A stretch of 64,000 nucleotides of DNA from NCBI GenBank assembly GCA_016584305.1, contig JACEEZ010011953.1, positions 33,958 to 97,957 on the forward strand, given 5' to 3'. The DNA is from Chionoecetes opilio (taxonomy: Eukaryota > Arthropoda > Malacostraca > Decapoda > Majidae). The notes under the pieces are model-generated. The model saw nothing but the letters and a program-made list of their open reading frames with translations. It was not told where the DNA came from and did not search any database. A program made the position numbers and the translations under genes. Below are positions 53,640 to 64,000 of the stretch, one piece after another. The first letter of the stretch is position 1, and each line of letters starts with the position of its first letter.

Positions 53640-54350
53640 CTTATACTGTTTACCGACATAGTAAGGGATAAGGGGGCGTGATCACTCTGCAGGAGATCCT
53701 GCTTGATAACATGTATATATATATAGGGCTTTCACAGTCTTTATTATGTTAGGACTTATAATGCATATATCCAATTCTGACAGCCACTCATTACCTTTTC
53801 TGTATGTTTTATCTCCTTAAAAATGGCGGCCCAGTACCTTGAAATTATTTGGTATGTACTACTACCAGCCTCTTCTCTATACAAATACCACCCAAAATGT
53901 TGGCATTGTCGTTCGGATGCTATGTTGGGTCTGGTAACCATGGATGCTCATACAATACTCTATTTGGTAACTCTGCCAAATCAGGAATGTCTCTAACAAT
54001 GCCACCAAACCTACCATTAAAATCTCCAAATTAAACATAAATGTCAATATGTACTAAGCTCTTTACCTTTTCCTGAATTGAGGCAAATGCTGTATTTGTT
54101 TAATACTGTGAGTTTGAAGGAGGTATATAACAAAATCCCAATAAAGTTTTAGGTGCAAAACAAAAGTTCATCCACACCTGATCCAGAATTACATAAGCAA
54201 ACAAAATCGGCCCTGCAAGAGAGTTTCGGACCAAGACTACTGTACCTACGCGTTGCGGTGATCTTCCCTTTGCACTCCTGTAGCGCACGTACCCTGGGAA
54301 GGATACACTTTGATCAATCTTCGCTTCGTTGAGGCTGATGACATCGAATC
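53640..54350 (-). pseudogene. LINE endonuclease domain (decayed; same element as 51270-52660)
   Basis: Minus-strand fragments: VGTVVLVRNSLAGPILFAYV (54250 on), QVWMNFCFAPKTLLGFCYIP, a frame change, then GDFNGRFGGIVRDIPDL (the endonuclease GDFN motif, about 54020), RVLYEHPWLPD, and stretches with stops to about 53640. The arrangement matches an APE-type endonuclease upstream of the RT. Confidence 0.75.
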
Positions 54351-54359
54351 TTTACAGTA

Positions 54360-55586
54360 ATTCCTGACCGCATTGGAGACACGCCCAACATTCTTGATTT
54401 TTTCCTAACTACTAACCCTTCTGCTTACTCTGTGAAACTATTCTCTCCGTTGGGCTCCTCCGATCACAATCTTATTTCTGTAACCTGTCCTATCGCTCCG
54501 GTGCCGCCTCGGGACCCACCTAAGTGGAGGTGCTTCTGGCACTTCAACTCAGCTAAGTGGGAAGACCTAAGGCAGTACTACTCTGATTTTCCATGGAATG
54601 ATTACTGCTTCCATGTCAAAGACCCATCTCTTTGTGCAGAGCGCATAACTGAGGTCATAGTCTCTGGCATGGAGGCGTACATTCCACACACTTTCTCTAA
54701 TCCTAAAGCCCGTCAACCTTGGTTTAACTCTGCTTGTTCTCATGCTGTCCGAGATAGCGAGGTGGCTCACAAATGGTACAGTAAGCATCCATCTCCTGAA
54801 ACTCATGCCCTATATATTTCTGCCCGTAATCATGACAAATCTTTACTTCAACTTACCAAAAACTCTTTCATTCATAGAAAATGTCAAAATCTTTCTGAAT
54901 CAAATTCCTCTCGTGACTTCTGGCATCTAGCAAATAACATCCCTAACAATTTTTCTTCTCCATCTTTCCCGCCTATGATTCACCCAGATGGCTCCCCAGC
55001 TGTCTCATCTATTTCTAAAGCTGAACTCTTCGCTCAAACCTTTGCTAAAAATTCCACTCTGGTTGATGAAGGGCTTGTTCCTCCACCCTCTGACTATATT
55101 ATGCCTGTCATTAAGATCCTTCGTAATGATGTTTTCTTTGCCCTTTCTGGCCTAGATCCTCGGAAGGCTTACGGTCCTGACGGAGTCCCTCCTATTGTTC
55201 TCAAAAACTGTGCTTCTGTGCTTGCACCCTGCCTGGTCAAACTTTTCCGTCTTTGTCTATCTACTTCCACCTTTTCTTCTTGCTGGAAGTTTGCTCACAT
55301 CCAACTTGTTCCTAAGAAGGGTGACCGTTCTAATCCTTCAAACTACCGTCCTATAGCTTTGACTTCCTGCCTTTCTAAAGTTTTTGAATCTATACTTAAT
55401 AAGAAGATTCTTAAGCATCTATCTGCTCACAACCTTCTATCTGATCGTCAGTACGGTTTCCGTAAAGGGCGATCTACTGACGATCTTCTAGCTTTCCTAA
55501 CTGAATCTTGGTCATCCTCCTTTAGGGGTTTCGGTGAAACTTTTGCTGTTGTCCTTGACATATCAAAAGCTTTTGATAGAGTCTAG
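54360..55586 (+). pseudogene. Jockey-like LINE ORF2, endonuclease end and first half of RT
   Basis: Begins with the endonuclease C-terminus in frame from 54360 ([30 protein letters not shown]). It runs through the linker ([35 protein letters not shown]), then [59 protein letters not shown] and [13 protein letters not shown] (motif A). There it meets an in-frame TAG at 55584-55586 where Trp is expected. The single stop, with an otherwise clean 384-codon frame, marks a young but inactivated copy. The element is 5'-truncated at about 54360. Confidence 0.93.
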
Positions 55587-57200
55587 CACAAATCTTTAAT
55601 TTCCAAACTACCCTCATTCAGTTTCTATCCTTCTCTCTGTACCTTCATCTTAAGTTTCCTTTCAAACTATTCTATTGCAGCTACTGTAGACGGACATTGT
55701 TCTTCTCCTAAATCTATCAATAGTGGTGTTCCCCAGGGTTTTGTCCTATCACCCACTCTCTTTCTATTATTCATTAATGATCTTTTCAGTCTAACTCAAA
55801 GCCCTATCCACTCCTACGCTGATGATTCTACCCTGCATTTTTCAACGTCGTTTATTAGACGTCCAACTCAACAGGAACTAAGTGATTCACGGACAGATGC
55901 CACCGAGCGCCTAACTTCTGATCTTTCTATAATTTTTGATTGGGCCAAAACAAATCTTGTTTTGTTCAAGGCCTCAAAAACCCTATTTCTTCACCTATCT
56001 ACTCAACAAAACCTACCAGATAACTATCCCCTCTTTTTCAATGACACTCAACTGTCTCCTTCTTCTACAATGAACATTCTAGGACTATCCTTTACTAAAA
56101 ATCTGAACTGGAAATATCACATCTCATCTCTTGCTAAAACAGCTTCTAAGAAGTTAGGTGTCCTGTGGCGTCTGCGTCTTTTTTTTTTCTCCCTCCCAAT
56201 TGCTTGCTCTCTACAGGGGCCTTATCCGCCCATGTATGGAGTATGTCTCACATGTTTGGGGAGGATCCACTCATACAGCTCTCCTAAACAGGGTTGAGTC
56301 AAAAGCTTTTCGTCTCATCAACTCCCCTCCTCTGACTGACTGTCTTCAATCTTTAAATTACAGACGCAATGTTGCTTCTCTTGCTCTTTTCTACCGTTAT
56401 TTTCATGCTCACTGCTCTTCTGAACTTGCTAACTGCATGCCTCCTCCCTCCCGCAGCCTCGCTGCACAAGACTTTCTACTCGTTCTCGTCCCTATTCTGT
56501 CCATCTTCCTAATGCAAGAGTTAATCAGTATCTTTACTCTTTCATCCCTTTCACTGGTAAACTCTAGAACTCTCTTCCTGTTTCTATTTTTCCACTTTCC
56601 TATGACTTAAATCTTTTCAAAAGAAGAATAACAAGACACCTCCCGAACTAAATTGGCTCACCCCTTTTTAGTTCAAGCTCGCTTCGCTCGCTTGGACACC
56701 TATTTCAGCCGAATTCATTCTTTGGTACTAAATAGATTGATGAATCTGTCATATAGGTTTGTAAAATGTTTACTCCACGAATGGGGGAAAGGTCTAGAGT
56801 GCATATAGGCTTGTAAAATGTTTACTCTGCGAATGGGTGCAAGGCCTAGAGTGCATATAGGCTTGTAAAATGTTTACTCCACGAATGGGGGCAAGGTCTA
56901 GAATGCATGTAGGTTTGTAAAATGTTTACTCCACGAATGGGGGCAAGGTCTAGACTGCATATTGGCTTGTAAATGTCACTTTGTTGTTCATGTTTTTAAG
57001 TAATTTTAAGTAATCTTAAGTAATCTTATGTGCGAGCTTGGACACGTTCCACATCTTTAGTGTGGACGTCTATTTCCTAGTTATTTTATTCTCTTACTAT
57101 CTTCTTTATAGGAACTGGCATCTAAGCGGGCTTTGTGTTACCCATTTTTGCTATGCCCTTGGCCAGTCCTTTGTGATGTAGAAAAAAAGAAAAGAAAAAA
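55587..57200 (+). pseudogene. Jockey-like LINE ORF2, RT second half and 3' UTR
   Basis: After the TAG the same frame continues: SINSGVPQGFVLSPTLFLL (motif B) and SPIHSYADDSTLHF (motif C, YADD intact), then ILGLSFTKNLNWKYHI. A frameshift lies in a T9 run near 56180. The new frame reads ACSLQGPYPPM/LYRGLIRPCMEYVSHVW, RVESKAFRLINSPPLTD and FYRYFHAHCSSELANCMPP. The 3' UTR holds a 52-bp minisatellite and ends in an A-rich tail at about 57180-57205. Confidence 0.92.
56752..56976 (+). repeat. 52-bp minisatellite in the LINE 3' UTR
   Basis: About 4.2 copies with unit starts at 56756, 56808, 56860, 56912 and 56964 (ggcttgtaaaatgtttactc, cacgaatgggggcaaggtct, agagtgcata). Units differ by only a few substitutions. 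Confidence 0.92.
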
Positions 57201-57361
57201 AAGTAAACTCTGAACGTTGTTCTTTTCTAGTTTTGTCTTGCATCCACATATATTCCATGATATTAATTTCACTTCTTAGTTATTCTGTGGTCCTACTGAA
57301 AAAATCACAAGCACACACACACACACAAACACACCACACACACACACACACATACTTATCT

Positions 57362-57690
57362 TTGGGGAGGCGGTAGCGGAGTGGTTAGCGTCTCCGACTG
57401 GCATTCTCGGTGACCCGAGTTCGATCCCCGAAGAAACCCAAAACCTTTCTGCACTGTCGAGTGACCTAAGAACACCCACATGCCCTGCCCATCAACTCTA
57501 CCTTCGATTGCAAGTGCATCGGAGGACACAGGGGAGCGGCATGAGCCTCTAATCACAGGCGTCACTATAAGAATCCTGCCTGCGCCACCACGGATGAGGA
57601 CCAACCATCATCACAGCCCTCAAGTGAACCTCCAGAGCCTACTATCCGAGCCCTGGGTCACCACTGCCTACAGGCGCTATAGGCACAAAT
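57362..57690 (+). mobile_element. tRNA-derived SINE (family S1), full length
   Basis: The tRNA-like head ggtagcggagtggttagcg (A box region) and gacccgagttcgatccccg (B box) is followed by the same body as 52722-53068 (tgccctgcccatcaactcta, ggaggacacaggggagcggc, gcctactatccgagccctgg) and a poly-A tail of ~22. Preceded by an (AC)n tract (57308-57355). Confidence 0.9.
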
Positions 57691-57712
57691 GTAAAAAAAA
57701 AAAAAAAAAAAA

Positions 57713-57875
57713 AAACACACTCACATACACCCCCCCCCCACACACACGCACACACACACACAACACACACACACACACACACACACATTCCTACCTACAC
57801 ACAAACCTACCTACACACACACAAACACACACACACATACACACACACACAGTCACACACACACACACACATACT

Positions 57876-57910
<35 letters not shown>
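57713..57910 (+). repeat. (CA)n microsatellite between two SINEs
   Basis: ~200 bp of cacaca with occasional ctacctacac interruptions. It follows the poly-A of one SINE and precedes the next. Confidence 0.95.
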
Positions 57911-57912
<2 letters not shown>

Positions 57913-58202
57913 ACTTCGTAGTGTAGTGGTAGTAGGCTCGGTTCACAGCCGGGAAGTCTCGGGTTCGATCCCCGGGCGGAACGGAGATAGATGGGCTGTT
58001 TCTTTAGAACCCGAGCCCTTGTCCACCCAGCAGTGAATGGGTACCGGGTGTTAGCCAGAGGTTTGTGACCCTCTTCCCGGGGTATTAGTTTCGGCCAACA
58101 CTAAGGACTAAGGATGAATGATAAAATGTAGCAATGGAGACGGGGCCATACGAGTATAGCTCAGGCCCTGTAAATTACAACTTGATGAATACAACTAGAT
58201 GT
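57911..58202 (+). mobile_element. tRNA-derived SINE (family S2)
   Basis: Head cgtagtgtagtggtagtagg (A box region) and gtctcgggttcgatccccg (B box), then a body unlike family S1 (ccgagcccttgtccacccag, gggtattagtttcggccaac). The end is tacaacttgatgaatacaac without poly-A, suggesting a LINE-type 3' tail used for mobilisation (inference). Confidence 0.85.
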
Positions 58203-58204
58203 AT

Positions 58205-59090
58205 AGGCGTTTTCTGCGGGGGTGCAAGATACATTTATCTTGCATGAGAAAAAATTTCACTTGCTCAAATTTCGCTTGCTGTTCAATCATCCTGAGAAGA
58301 TGCTTGCCCGATCGGCAAGAGATTTCTTGCTGGAGCAAGCAGGAAGTGAGTGAAGTGCGTCAGCGTTCGGCTGCCGTGGCGATGCTTTCTGCTTCAATAA
58401 AAGAATGACAGCAGTGTACTTCCGACAAAATCAATTACATTTTCTTATTTTAATGTCTTATCATAAAAGTTTGAATCAAATAAGGTTGCAGTGTGTAATT
58501 AAGGATAATATAATCGTCACAGCTGTATATATTGCTTTATATGCATTCGAACATTGTTTACAACAGAACAGCTGGAGTTAAAAGACTGGAATGTGTGACT
58601 TGATCGAAAATCAACAACTTCACACACCTCACTCTTACCCGATTTGCTGACAATACCAATGGATATTAAGAAACACTGAGACCACTATCGGCTTTCTGAA
58701 GAAATTTTGCATCGCATTAGTATACATTTATAACTGTAATGTAAGTACAAGTATTCGAAAACAAGGGTTAAGTAAAACAGTGCATTAACATTTTCTCCCA
58801 ATTGTTTGGCTTCATCACCTCATTGCTCGGCTACTTATGATCACATTAAGTTTCTAAGCACGCTTCCTGAATCTGCACACTTTTCTGACTATAACGGTAT
58901 AGGATACGTCCCAGTGTGAAAATATCTAGAGGGTCAAAATAGTCATTTGATCTTTGTTTTGCTTACATCTCAGCCGCCGCGTCACCTTCTCATGAAGCAA
59001 GCGACGGCAAACGTTTTCTGTGGGGATACAGCAAGAGGAAAGTGACCGCTTGCAAGCAAAATTTATCTTGCTCCCCCGCAGAAAATGCCT
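58205..59090. mobile_element. ~890-bp non-autonomous DNA element
   Basis: aggcgttttctgcgggggtg then caagata (58205-58231) pairs with its near-exact complement at 59064-59090 (2 mismatches in 27). Subterminal gcaagc/gcttgc words cluster at both ends (58255-58350, 58975-59060). No ORF. It begins within a few bases of the end of SINE S2. Superfamily undetermined. Confidence 0.7.
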
Positions 59091-59137
59091 TAGATAAATA
59101 CCCACACACACACACACATCGCACGATGCACCGCACT

Positions 59138-59218
59138 TACACCGCGCGATGGTCAGGTTGATAACGTGCTGGTCTCCCATTCTGTGGGTAAGCGTTTCGA
59201 ATCCTCGCGCTCCCGGGG
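59138..59218 (+). repeat. tRNA-like SINE head fragment
   Basis: gatggtcaggttgataacgt and gtaagcgtttcgaatcc resemble A and B boxes, but the sequence does not close into a cloverleaf. No matching body was found elsewhere in the window. Confidence 0.45.
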
Positions 59219-59240
59219 ATTTTTCACTGACAAATTCGGG

Positions 59241-59869
59241 CGGTTACTGTCCCATGAAAACAAGGGGATGAGCTCCAAGTTCGCACTGGGAGGGTGAAAA
59301 ATGGCGATGCGAGCCATCTCGCGTGGACAAGACCATGGGTGGATAACACATCTCACCTACTGTGTGTCAACACCGTCACCATAGCCAGTTGGGTGGTGGT
59401 GTGTGCATGCAGTGGAGATCGTTGCGGTAACACCATGTGAAGTGCCTACTAAAAGCAATACCTTTCCCTACAGGGGCCTTATAACGGGGGTAAAGGGATA
59501 ACGAGGTACAAAAGAGGAGACATTAGGGATATTAAATGAGGCATACCACGGAACGGGACTGAAAGACACGTTGTGACAAGTGAAGAGAATAAAGAGGTAA
59601 ATGGAGCTCAGCGTGTGCTGTTTGTTGTGAGTCCGTGATTTGAAAGTGGGGTAAAGATGAAGAAAGGTCATAATGCTAGACAGTAGAAAATTTAAAAGAA
59701 GGGGAAGAACATAGCCATGTGAGTGTGTTGTCAATGTTCAAGAAAATATTGATGCAAAGACGTAAAAGACTGCGGGAAACCTTACTAGTGTTTCACCTCA
59801 GGAAGAAAACGTGATGTCAAGGTCTCCGCCGTGTGTTGGACAGCGAGATGATGCCGTGCTATTTTGGTT
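59241..59869. other. No recognisable gene
   Basis: Unique-looking sequence without domain similarity or clear repeats. Confidence 0.5.
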
Positions 59870-60040
59870 TTTAATTGTTTTTACGTTGGAGCCTATAGCG
59901 CCTGTAGGCTATATATTTTTTATTTATGAGGGCTCATGTGGTTGGTTGGCCCTGCACATTCTGGAGGGTCGTGATGTCGGTCGCCCTCGTCCGTTCGTGG
60001 CGCAGGCTGGATTTGTATAGTGACACCTGTGGTCTTAGAT
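59870..60040 (-). mobile_element. SINE family S1, 3' body fragment
   Basis: Matches the 3' half of family S1 in inverse orientation (ggagcctatagcgcctgtag, ggttggttggccctgcacat, gtggcgcaggctggatttgt, atagtgacacctgtg). It lacks the tRNA head. It abuts the inverted-end element starting at 60050. Confidence 0.75.
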
Positions 60041-60049
60041 AAAGATTCA

Positions 60050-61164
60050 GGGGCCAGATGCTGAGAGCGAGCTAGGGCGCCCTATCCACTAGGGCGCCTG
60101 TGGTAATGCGAAACGCCATCCCACCGCCATGCTCAGTCGAGATTGCTGCCTTAGTGACACCGCTAAAGGCGCTGAAACTAAGGCATGGTCAGACCCTGAC
60201 TTAGTGAGCTACTGTTGGCCTTTGACAGACATTCATCTTCTGTTTATAAGGCAAATATAGCCTTGTTTCAGTTCCTACATCGTAACAATTGGTGTTTACG
60301 TAATAATAGTGTTGCAAGGTGTGTATGAATTGATCGTGAAAGACTAAACGCGGCACTATAGGGTGTTTTTATAAGCTTATATGCTGGCGATAAAAATTTG
60401 TGTTGTGTGTTGGTTGGGCGGGCGGGCGGAGGGCGAAGCGACTAGACAAGTGTCACCAAGGGTGCTCCGCCGCACTAAAATGTTGTACTATTATACGGTA
60501 TTATCATATTACCAGATGATATTTAGGACAACTGAACATACCATCATCTTCACGAGACATTAGTGCATATCATGACTGTATAAAAATTACAGTAAACTAT
60601 ACCTATAATAAGATAATGAGAGCAAAATGAGATCGTGTATAAACATTTATTTTCTTTCACCTTTTTTTATTAAAGTCTTCCTTACTCCTGTACTTTTGCT
60701 TGCATTAAATTTTCACTCACAGTCTCGGAATCACCACAGTTTTCCGATTATCATGGTATGTGGCACGTCCCAATGCAAAAATATATAAGTGGTCAAAACC
60801 TGTGATGAATGTCATACTTGTGACAAACAGTTTTCGGCGGGCCGCGGGGGCGAGCGTTGCCTTATTGCAGAGGTGAGGGAGGGAGGGACTAAAATTCTTG
60901 TTTTGGTGTTGAAGTGTTCAAGCCTTGTGATTGGTCGAAGCTGCCTAAACAGCGCTCAGACAGGCAGCGTGATTGGCTAGTAGGATTCTCGGACCACACC
61001 CACGCATTGGGCTTTAGAGGTGTATGGCAGGGCAAAAGCGCCTGAAATCTCGACTGTACATAGCCTTGAGCCGGTGCCTTAGCCGGGCCTGTTACAAAAG
61101 CGCCTGAAGACCGGTAAAGCGCTCTTTTCGCCTTACCTCTATGGCACTTCTCAGCATCTTCCCC
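60050..61164. mobile_element. ~1.1-kb candidate DNA element, ends ggggccagatgctgagag
   Basis: The left end ggggccagatgctgagag (60050-60067) and the right end cttctcagcatcttcccc (61147-61164) are imperfect inverted repeats. Subterminal blocks share gcgcc, ctaaggc and gcgcctgaa words in mirrored order (60070-60190, 61020-61140). No transposase. Boundaries lack a clear target duplication. Confidence 0.55.
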
Positions 61165-61299
61165 CTGTTTTCTGTGATGTTCGGATCCTCAGTCAGGCTC
61201 ATGCTGGTGTTTCCTCCGCCGCATTTGTAGTCGCAGTCGAAAGACCAGGTATGCTGCATGCATACCTGTCACCTGTGTGCATGGGTTTTCCAGGCCACT

Positions 61300-61480
61300 C
61301 GACGATGGATTTGACAGTTGCTCCTTGGTGGGACTTGAACTCGGGACCTTCTGCTCACCTACCAGACTCTTGTCGACTGTATTAAAGAAGGTTGAAACAG
61401 TTGCCCCCGGCAGGATTTGAACTCGGGACATTGAGCTCACCACTCCAAGACGCTAACCACTCGGCCCCCGGTTCCCCAAA
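61300..61480 (-). mobile_element. tRNA-derived SINE with serine-tRNA-like head
   Basis: On the minus strand, ggccgagtggttagcgtctt (A box region) and cccgagttcaaatcctgccg (B box) precede a second, related B-box-like block, cgagttcaagtcccacca. The doubled block suggests a dimeric head. A bona fide tRNA is unlikely because the two blocks repeat and the cloverleaf does not close. Confidence 0.65.
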
Positions 61481-61960
61481 CGTGGGGAGGCGGGGAACGT
61501 GAGGCCCCAAACGTGGGGAGCTTGGCTGGTTTAGTTCGCAGGTTCATGTACCTTTAGTCGCATTGGAAACACAATTGTTGATCCGTAAGCAGCGAGAGGT
61601 GTAGAACGAAGAAATCTTGCCAGCAAGTGTTTAACTTTTGAGTTTATGGGTGTGAGGGCGGCTTGCGTTATATAGAGCGGCATCGCTGTTAATGATTGTG
61701 TTTACCAAAAGCTCCACAAAAGGCAAGAGTTGATTCGATATTTTTGGTAAAGGAGGAAGAAGAGTATTAAAAAATATAAGGGCAAAACGAGAAAAGATAA
61801 GGAGCACACGATAATCTGATGGGGATTTCTGAAACCCTTTCTGCTATTTTGACCTTATTTAACTAAGAAAATGTTGTGTGGTGTAATGTGTTAGGCAATG
61901 TTATGGAAAAACTGTTTTGATGTAGGTGAGAACAATATTATTCTAAGGACAGGGAACGCA
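61481..61960. other. No recognisable gene
   Basis: The word ccaaacgtggggag is repeated at about 61476 and 61508. No protein similarity was found. Confidence 0.5.
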
Positions 61961-61974
61961 CACACACACACACA

Positions 61975-62047
<73 letters not shown>
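61961..62047 (+). repeat. (AC)n microsatellite
   Basis: Pure ac repeat with one cc interruption. A (TG)n tract of ~65 bp is at 62409-62473, and a gggtggaaggggtgtggggg-type ~33-bp G-rich tandem lies between them (62160-62300). Confidence 0.95.
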
Positions 62048-62048
<1 letters not shown>

Positions 62049-62405
62049 GCATGCACACACATATACACTACACGAACGCACATGCACAAATTTCGTTACC
62101 TTTCGAATTTTCCACACGTTTCTTGATCCTTCTTGTCTTAAGGCGACACATTTGTTTGGATGGAAGGGTTGTGGGGGGTTCAGGAAGGAGGGGGTGGAAG
62201 GGGTGTGGGGGGTGCGGGAAGGAGGGAATGGAAGGGGTGTGGGGGTGCGGGAAGGAGGGGATGGAAGGAGGGGGTGGGGGTGCGAGGGAGGGGTGTTAGA
62301 GTGTTGGGTGATGGCTAGGAGAGTGGAGGTGACAGGTGCGAAGGTGTTTTATGGTGAGGAGGGTGTGCGGTGAAGGGTGGTGCAGGAAACTGATGGGGTG
62401 ATAAG

Positions 62406-62474
<69 letters not shown>

Positions 62475-62479
62475 GTGAC

Positions 62480-63540
62480 ACTCGCTCTAGAAGGTGCTAT
62501 GAACTGAAGGATGTTTGACAATTCCAACCCATTAGGAGGGATAGTGAGAGGATGGAGACGAAAGTGAAGGTAGAAAAAATAGCAGAGTGAGTGGAGGTAA
62601 GGGTGATTATAGAGGTGGAGGAGGTGGTTGGAGCGTATTAGTGGTGTATATGAAGTGGTGAATACAATAGTCTATTCATTATTTTTTTGGGAAGTTGGTC
62701 AAAATGCATTGAGTAGGCCACACCCCTTGTGAGTACCTGATTGGCTGAATGCAACGTGTCCGAAGTTGTGAATGAGTTGCAATAAATACATAGCATTGGG
62801 TTTCTTAACGATTGAAGTATTATCTAAATGAATAAAAGGATTAAAATCCCGCTACTTGATAATATTAAATCTAAATATTATGCAGTACAGAGGGCAAGGC
62901 TGGGACATCACACATCCCATATCTTGCTCAAAAGGACCAGTAACTACCCTCTAACGGAGTCTAACTAATGACAAATTCACAGTCATGAGCAGGCTCGAAC
63001 GTGATATCATAGAATGGCACGCCGTGGTTATTCCACTGACCATGCGAACAACTGTGTGTGTGGTGTGTGTGGAGAGAGGGAGAGTAGGGAGAGTGAGAGA
63101 GAGAGAGAGAGAATCATCAGTCTAGGGCGTATTTTTGTGAATCAAAATTATGCTACGAAGTTTTATGTACGAGTTTACCAAGAAGCTCTGTTAACACGGA
63201 CGGTCTTGCTACGACGACATTTACACAATACTAAGCATATATGAATGGTACAAGTAGCCTACATTCCCAAGCCAAACCTCCCAAGCAGATATTTCCTGCA
63301 AAATAACAATGGTAAAACTGCAGCAGAACCAAAACGACCAATATTACATTACAATTAAAATATGCAAGTTTCGTGCAAGCCCGTCCACTTAACAATCAAC
63401 CTTGGTTAACTTGATGATAGATCTTCGCAGTCAAGCTCAATCTTGCATCGCAGAAAATAGATACATATCATGAAGCAGTAACAACACACCACCATGTGCA
63501 TCATCGCCACTATCACCTGACCACCACCACCACCACCGCC
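62480..63540. other. No recognisable gene
   Basis: AT-rich sequence with a (GA)n tract at 63095-63112 and (CCA)n near 63520-63540. No coding similarity. Confidence 0.5.
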
Positions 63541-63549
63541 TCTTCTTAC

Positions 63550-63764
63550 CTGTTTCGCAGCGCCACCCTGCGTCCCGTCCCCCGCCGGGCAACACACTTC
63601 TCCCCGAGGCACCAGTCACACGCGTCACCACAATAAAACACTATAATCACCACGGACGCGACGGATGATGACAGATTACACGGCGATATCAACACAGGGA
63701 GCCGCCTGTCGTCGCGGCACGGCTGCCTCTCTACCCTCCCAGCCCCCGGCAAGGCTGCCAACAT
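63550..63764 (-). other. Candidate host first exon ending in a strong 5' splice site
   Basis: The minus strand is CpG-rich and open from an ATG at 63764 for 72 codons, to CGAAACAG|gtaagaag (exon end 63550), an excellent donor. The peptide has no recognised domain (ARRGTGRRVALRNR at its end), so it could equally be a 5' UTR exon. The GC-rich, CpG-containing character contrasts with the AT-rich surroundings and fits a promoter-proximal exon. Confidence 0.3.
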
Positions 63765-64000
63765 GTGCAGTACAACGCGAGTCTTATTAGTGTCAATTGA
63801 CCAGCCATAACTTTCAGGGCTTGAGGCTTTGATGGACTTTACCTCAAGAAGCAGAAAAAAATTGTAAATGTTAGTGGGTAATACGTATGGCGGGGCAGTA
63901 TTTGATGTCGTTAAGTAGGCGGTGAGTCATCGGTAAGAGTGGCAGTACTCATCTTTGACCGGAGTGCTGTCCTGAATTTATGGCGAGGTGTAACAACGTG

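Noticed and set aside
54100..54288. Separate small host gene
   Set aside because: The reading fits the endonuclease half of the decayed minus-strand LINE (GDFN motif nearby).
57370..57445. Functional tRNA gene
   Set aside because: A and B boxes are present, but the arms do not close into a cloverleaf and a SINE body with poly-A follows.

Overview
This window is eukaryotic, repeat-dominated DNA, most likely from a decapod crustacean (crab, lobster, crayfish or shrimp). That is an inference. It rests on degenerate TTAGG/CCTAA (arthropod-telomere-type) tracts, very dense di- and trinucleotide microsatellites, CR1/Jockey-like LINEs with a repeated tacctagttgtattt tail, several tRNA-derived SINEs, and nested piggyBac-, hAT- and Tc1-type DNA transposons. 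There is no operon and no complete host gene. The one host coding segment I can support is a single 195-bp exon (32564-32758, minus strand) with clean splice signals. It encodes part of the 8-kDa domain of an X-family DNA polymerase, closest to DNA polymerase lambda. A weaker candidate host first exon lies at 63550-63764 (minus).

Layout. 0-2.8 kb: CCTAA-rich satellite DNA, a ~440-bp palindrome and a 33-bp-type minisatellite. 3.9-5.8 kb: a duplicated segment whose two parts flank a TTAA-bounded 1.28-kb element. 6.0-7.65 kb: nested inverted repeats, including a perfect 67-bp pair. 8.4-10.3 kb: a badly frameshifted LINE (minus). 10.3-16.2 kb: no genes, and apparently poor consensus quality. 16.2-17.5 kb: RNase H end of an I/Jockey-type LINE (minus). 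17.7-24.4 kb: three copies of one ~0.4-0.65-kb repeat family, two of them inverted and 5 kb apart, around a decapeptide-type 30-bp minisatellite. 24.4-26.7 kb: an L1-like ORF1 (minus) immediately preceded by a 1.28-kb array of 20-bp monomers in a 40-bp dimeric pattern. 27.8-29.2 kb: ~380-bp inverted arms. 29.2-30.5 kb: a 1.2-kb TTAA element with perfect inverted ends. 30.6-31.7 kb: SINEs and a CR1-type LINE 3' end. 31.9-32.8 kb: intronic 19-bp minisatellite and the polymerase exon. 34.5-44.1 kb: copies of a GC-hairpin/CCCATTCACTCA repeat; one copy is split by a 7.86-kb hAT transposon that itself contains piggyBac remnants and GC-palindrome elements. 45.2-49.5 kb: a nearly full-length LINE (minus) with PHD/CCCH ORF1, AP endonuclease and RT. 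49.6-50.8 kb: a head-to-head Tc1-like palindrome containing an assembly gap. 51.3-54.35 kb: another LINE (minus) with a SINE inserted. 54.36-57.2 kb: a Jockey-like LINE (plus). 57.3-61.5 kb: SINEs and two non-autonomous DNA-element candidates. 61.5-64 kb: microsatellites and sparse sequence.

Nothing here works together as a pathway. The coherent story is nested insertion: elements inserted in elements can be ordered in time from target-site duplications and interruptions. Much of 8-23 kb carries indels and homopolymer-length changes relative to cleaner copies elsewhere in the window, so broken frames there may partly be sequencing error.
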